NCBI RefSeq assembly: GCF_016446475.1
Contig: NZ_JAEHFP010000013.1
Location: 1 to 54,360 of the forward strand
Length of the DNA: 54,360 bases
Direction of reading: 5' to 3'
Source of the DNA: Paracoccus binzhouensis
GTDB lineage: Bacteria; Pseudomonadota; Alphaproteobacteria; Rhodobacterales; Rhodobacteraceae
Every line of letters begins with the position of its first letter. Position 1 is the first letter of the stretch. The notes beneath the pieces are model-generated. The model did not search any database. It had not been told where the DNA came from and saw only the letters and a program-made list of their open reading frames with translations. The translations under genes were made by a program, and so were the position numbers. This document shows positions 17,989 to 27,365 of the stretch, in pieces.

Positions 17989-19266
17989 TCAGCCGCGGCG
18001 CAGCTGCTCCAGCAGCGCGGCCGATGGCTCGCCCGTCACGGGCAAGCCGCGCGAGGCCTGATAGGCCTTGATCGCGCCGATCGTGTTGCTGCCGACATTG
18101 CCGTCCACGCCCTGGGTGTCGAAGCCGCGCGCGGTCAGCAGGCGCTGCATCTCCTTGCGCTGCTCGATGCGCAGGCCGGGATGATCGACCGGCCAGGGAT
18201 TGGCCAGGCCCGGATAGCCCTTCAGCCGGTCCGCCAGATGCGAGACCGCCAGCGCATAGCTGTCGGCATTGTTGTAGCGCAGGATGGCGTGGAAGTTGCG
18301 GGTGATCAGGAAGGCCGCGCCGGTGGGACCGCCGGGAAGGATCAGTTCGGCCGAAGTGCCGGCCGGGGGCAAGGGCCGCGAGGTCGCCTGGCGCACGCCC
18401 AGCGACTGCCATTCCGCGACGCTGCGCCGCTTGCCCTTGCCGGCAGACCCGGTAGCGAAGCCGGACGGCAGCGTGACCTCGACCGCCGCCGGCAGTCCCG
18501 GCTGCCAGCCGGATTTCGCCAGGTAGTTCGCGGCCGAGGCCAGCGCGTCCGAGGGATCGTTCGACCAGATGTCGCGCCGGCCGTCGCCGGTGAAATCCAC
18601 CGCATAGGCCAGATAGGTGGTCGGAATGAACTGCGTATGGCCCATGGCCCCGGCCCAGCTGCCGGTCATGTGGCCCGGGTCGATGTCGCCGGCCTGCAGG
18701 ATGCGCAGCGCCGCCATCAGCTGGCTGCGGAAGAACGCGCCGCGATAGCCTTCATAGCCAAGCGTCGCCAGCGCCTCGATCAGCGGCATGTCCCCCCGGC
18801 GCTCGCCATAGGTCGATTCCATGCCCCAGACGGCGGCGACGATTTCCTTGTCGACGCCATAGGCCGCCTCGACGCGGCCCAGTACGCCGCCATATTGCGC
18901 CAGCACCGCCCGGCCGTTGGTCTGGCGCTTTTCCGAGACCGCGGTCTCGAGATATTCCCAGAGCGACTTCTTGAACTCGGCCTGGTTCTGCGAGCGCCGC
19001 ACCACCTCGGGATTGTAGATCACGTCGCGGAAGGCGAAATCCAGCGTCCCGTCGCTGATGCCTTGGGCGCGCGCATTGGCCTTGAAGCCCTGGATCCAGC
19101 CGTTCAGCCCGGCCACCTTGGCCACGGGCGGATTCTGGTCGCGCCCCCATTTGATCTCCTGGCTCTGCTGGGCCACGCCGCCGGGTTGATAGATCCCGCC
19201 CGTGCATCCGCCCAGCACCAGCGCCAGCGCCGTCAGTGTCGCCGATACCCGCAATGAAAACCGCAT
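17989..19266 (-). CDS. Lytic murein transglycosylase (MltB-like lipoprotein) with peptidoglycan-binding domain
   Basis: The 425-residue protein has a lipoprotein signal with lipobox LGGC (about Cys20) and an SLT-type catalytic domain (about 45-330). The catalytic glutamate is expected in [12 protein letters not shown], and the fold is supported by [35 protein letters not shown]-terminal PG_binding_1 domain (about 360-420, [35 protein letters not shown]) follows. It cleaves the glycan strand to 1,6-anhydro ends in the periplasm. The ATG at 19266, preceded by GAGGGGTGG, starts directly at the signal peptide; the longer frame is rejected. It faces the epmA gene tail across 148 bp. Confidence 0.93.
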   Translation of the reverse strand: MRFSLRVSATLTALALVLGGCTGGIYQPGGVAQQSQEIKWGRDQNPPVAKVAGLNGWIQGFKANARAQGISDGTLDFAFRDVIYNPEVVRRSQNQAEFKKSLWEYLETAVSEKRQTNGRAVLAQYGGVLGRVEAAYGVDKEIVAAVWGMESTYGERRGDMPLIEALATLGYEGYRGAFFRSQLMAALRILQAGDIDPGHMTGSWAGAMGHTQFIPTTYLAYAVDFTGDGRRDIWSNDPSDALASAANYLAKSGWQPGLPAAVEVTLPSGFATGSAGKGKRRSVAEWQSLGVRQATSRPLPPAGTSAELILPGGPTGAAFLITRNFHAILRYNNADSYALAVSHLADRLKGYPGLANPWPVDHPGLRIEQRKEMQRLLTARGFDTQGVDGNVGSNTIGAIKAYQASRGLPVTGEPSAALLEQLRRG

Positions 19267-19414
19267 TTCCCACCCCTCGCTCGCGTGTTTTGACCAGAGT
19301 AGCGGCGGCGTGAACCGGCTGAAAGGCGTAATCACGCGCGCGGCAACAGCTCGCGCAAGGGCGGGCGGCCGAGTTCTCGATACTATCTTAGATATTTCTG
19401 ATAATATACTGTTT

Positions 19415-20458
19415 CTAAGGAATTGGTGTCCACAGAACCTCGTCGATGCGCGGTGCGCCGGTGGCCAGCATCACCAGCCGGTCGAACCCCAGCGCGCAGC
19501 CCGACGCCGGCGGCATGAAGGCCAGGGCGGCCAGGAAATCCTCATCCAGAGGATAGCGCTCGCCATAGATTCGCGCCTTTTCCTGCATCTCCTGCTGGAA
19601 GCGGCGGCGCTGCTCGACCGGGTCGGTCAGCTCGCCGAAACCGTTGGCCAGCTCGACCCCGCAGGCGTAAAGCTCGAACCGCTCGGCCTCGCGCGGCTCG
19701 TCCGCGGCACGGCGGGCCAGCGCCGCCTCGGCGGCCGGATAGCGGTCGAGGATCAGCGGCCGGCCATGGCCCAAATGCGGCTCGACCTTCTCGACCAGCA
19801 CCCGGGACAGGATGTCGGACCAGCCGTCATCCGGGGCCAGCCGCACCCCCTGCCCTTCGGCCTGGGCACGCAGCGCATCGGCATCGGTCTCGGCCCCGTC
19901 GCAGGTCGAAAGCAGGTCGATGCCGGCCAGCTCGCGAAACGCCTGTGCCACCGTCATCACCTCGGGCGTGGCATAGGGATCGCATGCGACGCCGCGAAAG
20001 CGCAACATCTCGGCCCCGGCGCATTCCGCCGCGTGCCGCAGATATTGCGCGCAATCCTCGAAAAGCACGCGATAATCCTGGCCTGTGCGATACCATTCCA
20101 GCATGGTGAATTCCGGGCTGTGCAGCACCCCACGCTCGCGGTTGCGCCAGACATGGCTGAAGGCGAAGATGCGCCCCTCGCCCGCCGCCAGCAGCTTCTT
20201 CATGGCGAATTCCGGGCTGGTATGCAGATATATCGGCCGCGCCAGCCCGTCATTGCCGATCTGCCGGGTCTCGAAGGCATGCAGGTGCACCTCGTTTCCC
20301 GGGCTGACGGCCAGGGCCAGCGGATCGACCTCGACGAAGCCCTGGGCGCCCAGCCAGTCACGGATCGCGGCCTGGATGCGGCCCCTGGCCAACAGCAGCG
20401 GCCGGCGCCCGGCATGGCGGTCGCGGTCCCACCACGGGCTTTCATCGGCGGGGTTCAT
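19415..20458 (-). CDS. epmA: Elongation factor P beta-lysyl ligase (EpmA/PoxA/GenX)
   Basis: This 347-residue protein is a free-standing class II aminoacyl-tRNA synthetase catalytic core without the anticodon-binding domain, as in EpmA. Motif 2 is seen at [27 protein letters not shown] and motif 3 at [15 protein letters not shown]. It attaches (R)-beta-lysine to a lysine of EF-P. AGGAGG precedes the ATG at 20458 at good spacing; an alternative upstream start at 20506 is possible but lacks a site. It is divergent from efp, which strongly supports the assignment over lysyl-tRNA synthetase. Confidence 0.93.
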   Translation of the reverse strand: MNPADESPWWDRDRHAGRRPLLLARGRIQAAIRDWLGAQGFVEVDPLALAVSPGNEVHLHAFETRQIGNDGLARPIYLHTSPEFAMKKLLAAGEGRIFAFSHVWRNRERGVLHSPEFTMLEWYRTGQDYRVLFEDCAQYLRHAAECAGAEMLRFRGVACDPYATPEVMTVAQAFRELAGIDLLSTCDGAETDADALRAQAEGQGVRLAPDDGWSDILSRVLVEKVEPHLGHGRPLILDRYPAAEAALARRAADEPREAERFELYACGVELANGFGELTDPVEQRRRFQQEMQEKARIYGERYPLDEDFLAALAFMPPASGCALGFDRLVMLATGAPRIDEVLWTPIP

Positions 20459-20481
20459 GCGCGCACCTCCTGCATCGGCGA

Positions 20482-20520
20482 CGTTTTCCGCTTGCGGCTG
20501 GCGCAAGCCTGCGGAAAACG
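20482..20520. promoter_or_regulatory. Long inverted repeat between epmA and efp
   Basis: CGTTTTCCGC (20482-20491) pairs exactly with GCGGAAAACG (20511-20520). Inside it TTGCG-gctgg-CGCAA forms an inner 5-bp stem, leaving a GCCT bulge on one side. It can fold on either strand, 24 bp upstream of epmA and 73 bp upstream of the efp start. Confidence 0.6.
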
Positions 20521-20593
20521 CTATGGGATGTCATCTTCGCCGGACTTGGTATCCGGCCTTCCGGAAATTGAAAAGCAGGCAAGGGAAACCGCC

Positions 20594-21160
20594 TTGAAAG
20601 TCATCGCCTCCAGCCTTCGCAAAGGCAATGTCGTCGAGATCGACGGCCGTCTCTATGTCGTCCTGACGGCGCAGAACTTCCATCCCGGCAAGGGCACGCC
20701 GGTCACGCAGGTCGATCTGCGCCGCATCTCGGACGGGACCAAGGTCTCGGAACGCTGGAAGACCACCGAACAGGTCGAGCGCGCCCATGTGGACGAGCGC
20801 GAATACGACTTCCTCTACGAGGACGGCGAGGGCTTCCACTTCATGGAGCCGGAGAGCTACGAGCAGGTCGTGGTCTCGCCCGATGTGGTCGGCGACGACA
20901 AGGTCTTCCTGGAGGACGGCATCCGCGTCTTCCTGCAGGTCCATAACGGCGTCGCCATCGCCATCGAGCTGCCGCAGAAGGTCACCGTCGAAGTGGTCGA
21001 GACCGAGCCGGTGGTCAAGGGCCAGACTGCCTCGTCCAGCTACAAGCCGGCGGTGGCGCATAACGGCGTGCGCATCATGGTGCCCCCGCATATCGGCGTC
21101 GGCACCAAGGTGGTCATCAACACCGCCGACCTGACCTATGTGGAACGCGCCAAGGGCTGA
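20594..21160 (+). CDS. efp: Elongation factor P
   Basis: The 188-residue protein relieves ribosome stalling at proline runs. It has the KOW-like N-domain ([20 protein letters not shown]) with the modification loop FHPGKGTP, target lysine K33, then the two OB-like domains, ending [19 protein letters not shown]. The start is a TTG at 20594: it gives the family's usual N-terminus and length, and AAGGG lies 8 bases upstream. An ATG at 20528 would add 22 atypical residues without a ribosome-binding site. Together with epmA (divergent) and an epmB-like gene at 32.6 kb this indicates beta-lysylated EF-P. Confidence 0.95.
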   Translation: MKVIASSLRKGNVVEIDGRLYVVLTAQNFHPGKGTPVTQVDLRRISDGTKVSERWKTTEQVERAHVDEREYDFLYEDGEGFHFMEPESYEQVVVSPDVVGDDKVFLEDGIRVFLQVHNGVAIAIELPQKVTVEVVETEPVVKGQTASSSYKPAVAHNGVRIMVPPHIGVGTKVVINTADLTYVERAKG

Positions 21161-21260
21161 GGCGCGATAAGGGGGCCGGCGGGACGGGCCCCATCCCTGC
21201 CCGGCGCCCGCCCTTGCGCGGCCGGCGGGCATCATCCGCAGCTGTGCGGGGTGCTGCGGA

Positions 21261-21428
21261 TCAATCCGCGGTCGCGGCCCCGATGGTGCCGCCCACCACC
21301 GCACCGGCCGGGCCGGCGATCACCGCGCCCCCCAGGCCGCCGGTCGCGGCGCGCTCGGTGGCATTGTCGCCGCAACCGGCCAGCATCAGCACCATTGCGG
21401 AAACGGCAGTCGCAATCAGGCTACGCAT
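21261..21428 (-). CDS. Small glycine-zipper lipoprotein (55 aa)
   Basis: The minus-strand frame from the ATG at 21428 begins MRSLIATAVSAMVLMLAGC, with the lipobox LAGC and modified cysteine 19. It continues GDNATERAATGGLGGAVIAGPAGAVVGGTIGAATAD to a TGA. The glycine-zipper tail is like the lipoproteins at 10.6-11.2 kb but lacks their CDD...C ending. GGAGAAAG precedes the ATG. Confidence 0.7.
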   Translation of the reverse strand: MRSLIATAVSAMVLMLAGCGDNATERAATGGLGGAVIAGPAGAVVGGTIGAATAD

Positions 21429-21548
21429 TGGCTTTCTCCTTCCGGCGGCCGGATGCCGCCCTATCGAACAAGACGCGCGGCCCCGCCTTCCGGTTCCGCG
21501 GTCCCGTTCCGCGCGCCATGGTCCAGGATCGCCGCCGCCCGGCAGCGG

Positions 21549-22577
21549 TCAGGGGAAGATCGGCGCCAGCATAAGCCCTTCGGTTTCCGGCAGGCCCAGC
21601 ATCAGGTTGGCGTTCTGCACCGCCTGCCCCGAGGAGCCCTTGCACAGGTTGTCCAGCGTCGAGACGACCAGCGTGCGCCCCGAGATCCGGTCGCCGGTCA
21701 CGCCGATATGGCAGAAGTTCGAGCCCTGGACATGCGCCATCGCCGGCAGCTGGCCGAAGGGCAGCACCAGGATGAAGGGCTCGTCCGCATAGGCCTCGGC
21801 CAGCGCCGCATGCACCGCCTGCGGCTCGCCCTTCAGGTAGCAGGATGCCAGGATGCCGCGGTTCACCGGCACCAGATGCGGGGTGAACTGGATGCGCACC
21901 TCGCGCCCGGCGATGGCCGAGAATTCCTGGTCGAACTCGCCCAGGTGGCGGTGCTTGCCGCCCTGGGAATAGCCCGCCACGTCCTCGGAGCGTTCGGCGA
22001 AGAGCATGTTTTCCTTGAGCGACCGCCCTGCCCCGGAGACGCCGTTCTTCAGGTCGCAGATGATGTCGTCCAGGTCGATCAGCTCTGATCCGATCAGCGG
22101 CCGCAGCGCGAATTGCACCGTCGCCGCGTTGCAGCCGGTGCCGGCGACCAGCCGGGCGCCCTTGATCTGGTCGCGATAGAACTCGGTCAGGCCATAGACC
22201 GCCTCGGGCTGGATCTCGGGCGCGGCATGGTCGAGCCCATACCATTTCCGGTATTCCGCCGGGTCGCGCAGCCGGAAATCGGCGCCCAGATCGACGATCT
22301 TCACGTCGCGCGGCAATTGCCCGACCAGCGGCTGGCTCAGCCCATGCGGCAGGGCGCAGAACACCAGGTCGATGGCCGAGAAGTCGATCTCCTCCATCCG
22401 GACCAGCGCCGGCAGCTTCAGGTGTCGCAGATGCGGGAAGACCTCGTCATAGCCCTGCCCGGCCTTGCGGTCGGCAGAAAGCGCGGCGATCTCGATCCGG
22501 GTATGGGTGGCGAGGATGCGGACCAGTTCCGCCCCCGTATAACCCGATGCCCCAAGGATGGCAGCTTTCAGCGTCAT
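21549..22577 (-). CDS. argC: N-acetyl-gamma-glutamyl-phosphate reductase
   Basis: The 342-residue enzyme reduces N-acetylglutamyl phosphate to the semialdehyde in arginine biosynthesis. It starts [22 protein letters not shown] (nucleotide-binding fold). The active-site cysteine lies in [12 protein letters not shown], and the substrate segment [16 protein letters not shown] with the following [15 protein letters not shown] is typical of type 1 ArgC. I set the start at 22577, after which the family N-terminus begins; longer frames only extend into the promoter region. It is divergent from panB across a 435-bp region. Confidence 0.95.
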   Translation of the reverse strand: MTLKAAILGASGYTGAELVRILATHTRIEIAALSADRKAGQGYDEVFPHLRHLKLPALVRMEEIDFSAIDLVFCALPHGLSQPLVGQLPRDVKIVDLGADFRLRDPAEYRKWYGLDHAAPEIQPEAVYGLTEFYRDQIKGARLVAGTGCNAATVQFALRPLIGSELIDLDDIICDLKNGVSGAGRSLKENMLFAERSEDVAGYSQGGKHRHLGEFDQEFSAIAGREVRIQFTPHLVPVNRGILASCYLKGEPQAVHAALAEAYADEPFILVLPFGQLPAMAHVQGSNFCHIGVTGDRISGRTLVVSTLDNLCKGSSGQAVQNANLMLGLPETEGLMLAPIFP

Positions 22578-23012
22578 GTCTCGATCCCGAGGAACTGGCC
22601 GCGGCGCGGCATCTGCATTCGGCAGGGCACTAGGCCGCGCCCGGCCCCATGTCAAGGAAGGTCGCAGGGACGGATGAATGCGCGTCTTGGAAGAAATCTG
22701 GAAAATTATCATAATATATTGATATTATGTATATAAACTGGAAGATTGCGAAGAGCGTGCGTCAGCACCGAAGCGGCGGTCCGGGGCCGGGACGGTCGCC
22801 ACAAGGCGGGATCATGGATCACGCATTGCACCATGTATGAGTGAAAAGCCGTTGATATGTCTTGAATATTGCAACTAACACGCCCGCCGTTCGATCCGCG
22901 CCTTCTTTTCATGCGTGGCAATCCCGCCCCGGCTCATTTTATTGCGAGACATCCCGGCGCGAATCCAATATTCGGGCACCGGCCGCCGCGGCCGAGGACA
23001 AGGGAGAGAGAG
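22578..23012. other. 435-bp divergent intergenic region between argC and panB
   Basis: No credible gene is seen. An A/T-rich block at about 22700-22740 includes the palindrome CATAATAT-ATTG-ATATTATG. The remainder has no repeat I can support except short inverted segments, and should hold the promoters of argC (minus) and panB (plus). Confidence 0.5.
22710..22729. promoter_or_regulatory. 20-bp A/T palindrome upstream of argC
   Basis: CATAATAT (22710-22717), 4 bases, ATATTATG (22722-22729) is a perfect inverted repeat 133 bp before the argC start. It stands out against the G+C-rich background and may be an operator. Confidence 0.4.
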
Positions 23013-23843
23013 ATGAGCGCGACCCCCGATCGCAAGGGCCGGCTTGGCCCCGGCGACATCCGTGCCCGCAAGGGCGTCGAGCCCGTGGTCTGCCTGACCG
23101 CCTATACCACCCCCATGGCCCAGCTCGTCGATGCGCATTGCGACCTGGTGCTGGTGGGCGACAGCCTGGGCATGGTGCTGCACGGCCTGCCCTCGACCCT
23201 GGGCGTGACCATGGAGATGATGATCCTGCATGGCCGCGCCGTGGCCCGCGGCTGCGCGCGCGCCTGCATGGTGGTGGACATGCCCTTCGGCAGCTACGAG
23301 GAAGGGCCCGAGCAGGCCTTCCGCAACGCCGCGCGGCTGATGGCCGAGACCGGCTGCCAGGCGGTCAAGCTGGAAGGCGGGCGGCACATGGCCGAGACCG
23401 TGGGCTTCCTGGTCGCGCGCGGCATCCCGGTCATGGGCCATGTCGGGCTGACGCCGCAATCGGTGAACACGCTCGGCGGCTACAAGGTGCAGGGCCGCAG
23501 CCATCACGAGGCCGACCGCATCGCCGTCGATGCCGCGGCGCTGGCCGATGCCGGCGCCTTCGCCGTGGTGCTGGAAAAGCTGCCCGCGGCGCTTGGCCGG
23601 CGCATCACGCAAGAGATCGCCGTGCCCACCATCGGCATCGGTGCCGGCGTCGATTGCGACGGGCAGGTGCTGGTCGTGGACGACATGCTGGGCCTGTTCG
23701 CTGAATTCCGGCCGAAATTCGTCAAGCGCTATGCCGAGCTGGGCCAGGGCGCCGATGCCGCCATCGCCGCCTATGCCGCCGAGGTGCGCGCCCGCAGCTT
23801 TCCCGGTCCCGAACATGTCTTCGGCGAGGGCAAGTCCGAATGA
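23013..23843 (+). CDS. panB: 3-methyl-2-oxobutanoate hydroxymethyltransferase
   Basis: The 276-residue enzyme makes ketopantoate from alpha-ketoisovalerate and methylenetetrahydrofolate, the first committed step of pantothenate synthesis. Its TIM-barrel carries [33 protein letters not shown], the metal and substrate loops [16 protein letters not shown] and [27 protein letters not shown] and the late [32 protein letters not shown] precedes the ATG. It overlaps panC by 4 bp (ATGA). Confidence 0.97.
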   Translation: MSATPDRKGRLGPGDIRARKGVEPVVCLTAYTTPMAQLVDAHCDLVLVGDSLGMVLHGLPSTLGVTMEMMILHGRAVARGCARACMVVDMPFGSYEEGPEQAFRNAARLMAETGCQAVKLEGGRHMAETVGFLVARGIPVMGHVGLTPQSVNTLGGYKVQGRSHHEADRIAVDAAALADAGAFAVVLEKLPAALGRRITQEIAVPTIGIGAGVDCDGQVLVVDDMLGLFAEFRPKFVKRYAELGQGADAAIAAYAAEVRARSFPGPEHVFGEGKSE

Positions 23844-24688
23844 GCACCCCGATCGTCCGGCCGCTGGCCGAGCTGCGCAGCCTGGTCCGGGGCTGGAAGT
23901 CCCTGGGCGAGACCATCGGCGTCGTCCCCACCATGGGCGCTCTGCACGAGGGGCATCTGAGCCTGGTCCGCGCCGCGAAGGCCGCTTGCGACCGGGTGGT
24001 GGTGACGCTGTTCGTGAATCCGCGCCAGTTCAACAATGCCGAGGATTTCGCCAAATATCCGCGCACCGAACATGCCGATGCGGCCCTGCTCGGCCCCCTG
24101 GGCGTCGATGCACTGTTCGTCCCGGATGGCGCCGAGGTCTATCCGCCGGAGCATGCGACAGTGGTCTCGGTCTCGGGGGTGACCGGGCCGCTGGAGGGGG
24201 CGTATCGGCCCGGTCATTTCGACGGCGTGGCGACGGTGGTGACGCTGCTGTTCAACATGACCCAGGCCGACCGGGCCTTCTTCGGCGAGAAGGACTGGCA
24301 GCAATTGCAACTGGTGCGGCGGCTGGCGCTGGACCTGAAGCTGCCCATCGAGATCGTGCCCTGCCCCTGCGTGCGGGCCGAAGACGGGCTGGCCTTGTCC
24401 TCGCGCAACCAGCGGTTGACGCCCGAGGGCCGCAGCCGCGCTGCCGCCCTGCCCCGCGCGCTGTTCGACGCGGCGCGGCAGATCGAGGCGGGCGGGCCGG
24501 TGGCCGAGACGCTGGCCGCTGCGCACGCGGCGCTGGAAGCGGCAGGCATCGGGCCGGTGGACTATCTGGAACTGCGCGACGGCGAGACGCTGCAGGCCCC
24601 GGAACGCGGCCGCCCGGCGCGGCTGCTGGTCGCGGCCTGGCTGGACGGGGTGCGGCTGATCGACAATGTCGCGGTCACGCTGCCCTGA
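23840..24688 (+). CDS. panC: Pantothenate synthetase (pantoate-beta-alanine ligase)
   Basis: The 282-residue protein condenses pantoate with beta-alanine using ATP. It has the nucleotidylyltransferase motif [20 protein letters not shown] (HxGH at about 38-41) and the second ATP loop LSSRNQRL in the C-terminal half, replacing [23 protein letters not shown] and [16 protein letters not shown] are also diagnostic. It is translationally coupled to panB through a 4-bp overlap. Confidence 0.97.
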   Translation: MSTPIVRPLAELRSLVRGWKSLGETIGVVPTMGALHEGHLSLVRAAKAACDRVVVTLFVNPRQFNNAEDFAKYPRTEHADAALLGPLGVDALFVPDGAEVYPPEHATVVSVSGVTGPLEGAYRPGHFDGVATVVTLLFNMTQADRAFFGEKDWQQLQLVRRLALDLKLPIEIVPCPCVRAEDGLALSSRNQRLTPEGRSRAAALPRALFDAARQIEAGGPVAETLAAAHAALEAAGIGPVDYLELRDGETLQAPERGRPARLLVAAWLDGVRLIDNVAVTLP

Positions 24689-24720
24689 CCGCCGCCCGGC
24701 CAGCGGCGACCGCTGCATGA

Positions 24721-24740
24721 GTATTTGGGGAACGAAGAAG
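24721..24740 (+). repeat. Dispersed intergenic element, copy 4
   Basis: GTATTTGGGGAACGAAGAAG follows panC by 32 bases in the plus orientation, matching the GTATTTGG...GAAG core found at five other intergenic places in the window. Confidence 0.55.
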
Positions 24741-24787
24741 CCGGTCGGGCGCCTTGGCCGTCGCCGGATCGCCGGGCGGAAGCCGGG

Positions 24788-26164
24788 TTACGGGTTTTGG
24801 GGCAACGGTGAAGGCGGGTCGGGCGGCAGCGCCTTGAGCCGCAATTCGGCCTGGAAGCCGGGATGGGTGTTCTGCAGCGCCAGCCTGCCCTGCGCGGCGT
24901 CGACGATATCGGCGACCACCGCCAGGCCGATGCCCTGCCCCTCGCCGCTGGGATCGAGGCTGAGGCCGCGCTGGGTCAGCCCGGCCAGATGCGCCTCGGG
25001 CACGCCCGGGCCGTCATCGCTGATGGCGATGCGGATGGCACCGGCCTCTGGCCGGACCAGGACGCGCACCGTCTGGCGGGCGTGGCGCATGGCGTTTTCC
25101 AGCAGCGCGCCGAGCGCCTCGGTCAGGTCGTCGGGGTCGATGCGGGCGCGCAACCCGGGCGGGGCGTCGAGCTGCCAGTTGATCTCGGCGCCCAGGGGCG
25201 TGCGGCGCAGCACGCCGATCAGCTTGGCGGCGATCAGGCCGGGCTCGGCGCCCGCGGCATTGCGCCCCGACTGGATGCGGGCGCGGGCCAGCTCCCGGTC
25301 GACATGGCGGCGCATTTCGGTGGCGACGGTCTCGATGCTGCGGGCGATCTCCTCCTCGCCACGGGCGCGCAGCTGCGCGGCATCGCCCAGCAGCGCCTGC
25401 AGCGGCGTCTTGAAGCCGTGCGCCAGATTGGCGGCGCGGTGGCGGGCGCGGGCCAGTTCCTCGTCCCGGGCGTCGAGCAGCCGGTCGATCTGGCTGGCAA
25501 GCGGGATCACCTCGGCCGGCAGGTCCTGGCCGATGCGCGGCCGCGCCCCCGAGACCAACCCCGCCACCCGCTCGCCCACCCGGGCCAGCGGCTGCAGCCC
25601 GATGCTGATCTGCAGCCAGCTCGCCCCCATCAGCGCCGCGCCGAGCAGCGCGAGATAGGGCAGCAGGTCGCCCAGGAAACCGCGTCGCGCCAGGTCCAGA
25701 TCGCCGCGATTCTCGGCCACGATGATGCGCAGCGGCACCGGCCGGTCGCCGCGACCGACCGACAGGCCCTGTTCGACCGCCAGCAGCGCCTCGCCGCGCG
25801 GGCCGGGCAGGGTTCGCACCCGGATCTGGCCCGGCGGCGGCGCCGGTTCCTCGGCCGGCAGCGTATAGTCCCAGAGCGAGCGCGAGCGCCGCGTCTCCTC
25901 GCCCAGCGTCACCTGCCAGTAATGGCCCGAGAAGGGCTGGCTGTAGAGCGGATCCTCGGGTGGTGGCCGCAGCCGGGCGCCGCCATCCGCCTCGGGCTCG
26001 ACCATGGCGGCCAAGGCCAGGGCCCGGGCGCGCAGGTCGGCGACGGCGACGCGCTCGCCATGGCGCTCGAACAGCATGGCCAGGCCCATGCCGGACAGCG
26101 CCAGCGCCGCGGCGATGGCCAGCGCCCCGGCCAGGACCAGCCGCCAGCGGATCGAGCGGGTCAC
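24788..26164 (-). CDS. Sensor histidine kinase
   Basis: The 458-residue membrane kinase has two transmembrane segments (about 9-31 and 164-190) flanking a periplasmic sensor of about 130 residues, then a HAMP-like linker. The phospho-acceptor H249 is in ANLAHGFKTPLQALLG. The ATPase domain shows ENAMRHARQTVRV (N box), ISDDGPGVPE (G1) and GEGQGIGLAVVADIVDAAQG (G2). The build resembles PhoQ/QseC-type kinases that pair with OmpR-family regulators. The start is GTG at 26164, whose GTGA overlaps the end of the response regulator gene. The signal sensed is unknown. Confidence 0.93.
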   Translation of the reverse strand: MTRSIRWRLVLAGALAIAAALALSGMGLAMLFERHGERVAVADLRARALALAAMVEPEADGGARLRPPPEDPLYSQPFSGHYWQVTLGEETRRSRSLWDYTLPAEEPAPPPGQIRVRTLPGPRGEALLAVEQGLSVGRGDRPVPLRIIVAENRGDLDLARRGFLGDLLPYLALLGAALMGASWLQISIGLQPLARVGERVAGLVSGARPRIGQDLPAEVIPLASQIDRLLDARDEELARARHRAANLAHGFKTPLQALLGDAAQLRARGEEEIARSIETVATEMRRHVDRELARARIQSGRNAAGAEPGLIAAKLIGVLRRTPLGAEINWQLDAPPGLRARIDPDDLTEALGALLENAMRHARQTVRVLVRPEAGAIRIAISDDGPGVPEAHLAGLTQRGLSLDPSGEGQGIGLAVVADIVDAAQGRLALQNTHPGFQAELRLKALPPDPPSPLPQNP

Positions 26165-26829
26165 GCCGTCGGCCCGTTTTCCAGGTGATAGCCGAAGCCG
26201 CGCCGGGTGCCGATCACGCCGGGTCCCAGCTTGCGGCGCAGCCGGGTGATGATCGCCTCGACCGCGTTCGCCTCGCGCGAGTCGTCGTCGCCATAGAGAT
26301 GCTCCAGCAGCTCGGTCGGCGGCACGGTGCGGTCGCGGTTCAGCGCCAGGTAGGAGATCAGCCGGAATTCCAGCGGTGTCACCGGCACCGGGATGCCGTC
26401 GATGGCGGCGGTCATCCGGTTCAGGTCCACGGTCAGCCGCCCGACCTGCTGGGTCGCGTTGCCCCGGCCGCCGGCGCGGCGCACCAGGGCGCGAGCGCGG
26501 GCGATCAGTTCCTCCATGCGGAAGGGCTTGGGCAGGTAGTCGTCGGCGCCGGCGTCGATGCCCTCGACCCGCTCGGTCCAGGCGCCGCGCGCGGTCAGGA
26601 TCAGCACCGGGCTTTCGCAGCCCTCGGCGCGCCAGCGCTTCAGCACCGTCAACCCGTCCAGCCGCGGCAGGTTCAGGTCCAGCACGATCAGGTCGTAATT
26701 CTCGGTGCCGCCGCGGAACCAGGCGGCCTCGCCATCGGCGACCGCCTCGACCAGGAAGCCCGCCGCCTTCAGCGCCCGCTCGAGATCCGCTGCGATGCGC
26801 GGCTCGTCCTCGACCACCAGCGCCCGCAT
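26161..26829 (-). CDS. OmpR/PhoP-family response regulator
   Basis: The 222-residue regulator has a receiver domain (acidic pair E8-D9, phospho-acceptor D51 in IVLDLNLPRLDG, conserved K in DYLPKPF) and a C-terminal winged-helix DNA-binding domain (about 130-218; LTPLEFRLISYLALNRDRTV ... AVEAIITRLRRKLG). Overlapping start and stop codons couple it to the PepSY gene upstream (1 base) and to the kinase gene downstream (4 bases). Two pairs of CTGACAA direct repeats with an 11-bp period lie in the divergent promoter region, as expected for this family. Confidence 0.95.
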   Translation of the reverse strand: MRALVVEDEPRIAADLERALKAAGFLVEAVADGEAAWFRGGTENYDLIVLDLNLPRLDGLTVLKRWRAEGCESPVLILTARGAWTERVEGIDAGADDYLPKPFRMEELIARARALVRRAGGRGNATQQVGRLTVDLNRMTAAIDGIPVPVTPLEFRLISYLALNRDRTVPPTELLEHLYGDDDSREANAVEAIITRLRRKLGPGVIGTRRGFGYHLENGPTA

Positions 26830-27140
26830 CAGTCCTCGTCCTCGTCCAGGTCGAGAATGGCGCCGGTCGCGGCGTCCAACTCGACGTCGATCAGCCGGCC
26901 GTCCTGCGTCACCAGCTCGACCTCATAGATCAGCATGCCGTCATCCTGTCCCAGCTCGACCTCGATCACCCGGCCCGGATGCGAGTCTTGCAGCCTTGCC
27001 AGCACCTCGGCAAGGGACAGGATCTCGCCCCGCGCCACCGCGTCGCGGGCGAATTCGAAATCGGGGCCGGACAGATCCTGCGCCCGGGCCGGGACCAGGG
27101 GCAACGACAGGAGGGCCGACAGGAGGGCGAGCGTCTTCAT
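26829..27140 (-). CDS. Secreted PepSY-domain protein
   Basis: The 103-residue product has a signal peptide (MKTLALLSALLSLPLVPARA) and a PepSY domain (about 30-100: EILSLAEVLARLQDSHPGRVIEVELGQDDGMLIYEVELVTQDGRLIDVELDAATGAIL) followed by an acidic DLDEDED tail. PepSY proteins next to PhoQ-like kinases often modulate kinase signalling in the periplasm. It is the first gene of the operon with the regulator and kinase. The start at 27140 gives an intact signal peptide. Confidence 0.88.
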   Translation of the reverse strand: MKTLALLSALLSLPLVPARAQDLSGPDFEFARDAVARGEILSLAEVLARLQDSHPGRVIEVELGQDDGMLIYEVELVTQDGRLIDVELDAATGAILDLDEDED

Positions 27141-27164
27141 GCCGATCTTGATAGCGCCCGAGAA

Positions 27165-27182
27165 CTGACAACGGACTGACAA
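27165..27182. promoter_or_regulatory. CTGACAA direct repeat pair, PepSY/TCS side
   Basis: CTGACAA at 27165-27171 and at 27176-27182, an 11-bp period, one helical turn. OmpR-family regulators bind such tandem repeats. They lie 25-42 bp before the PepSY start. Confidence 0.65.
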
Positions 27183-27221
27183 GGCGGAGAAACCCGTCGG
27201 AACGCCGCCCTGCCGGACCGT

Positions 27222-27260
27222 CTGACAATCGCCTGACAGTCCGGGTCAGAATGCTGTCAG
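27222..27260. promoter_or_regulatory. CTGACAA/CTGACAG direct repeat pair and inverted CTGTCAG, RTX side
   Basis: CTGACAA (27222-27228) and CTGACAG (27233-27239) repeat the same 11-bp period. CTGTCAG (27254-27260) is the reverse complement of the second copy, 14 bases further. The group lies about 106-144 bp before the RTX gene start. Confidence 0.6.
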
Positions 27261-27365
27261 CAAACCTGTGCCATCTCCCTCTTCATTCCATTCGCGGCGG
27301 ATGCGTCGCCGCGATTCCCCTGTTTCGGCGCGGGACTATCCCGCCCCATAAAAAGGAGCATGACC

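Noticed and set aside
19381..19420. A/T-rich stretch around the epmA stop codon with CTTAGA...TCTAAG
   Set aside because: The stem is only 6 bp with a long loop and overlaps the stop codon; I could not support a terminator or promoter.
20528..20593. Upstream ATG extension of EF-P by 22 residues
   Set aside because: No ribosome-binding site, and the extension is unlike EF-P N-termini; the TTG at 20594 has AAGGG at good distance and gives the usual length.
22814..22840. An 8-codon ORF (MDHALHHV) before panB that could be a leader peptide
   Set aside because: No ribosome-binding site, no terminator/antiterminator structure nearby, and it is too short to judge.
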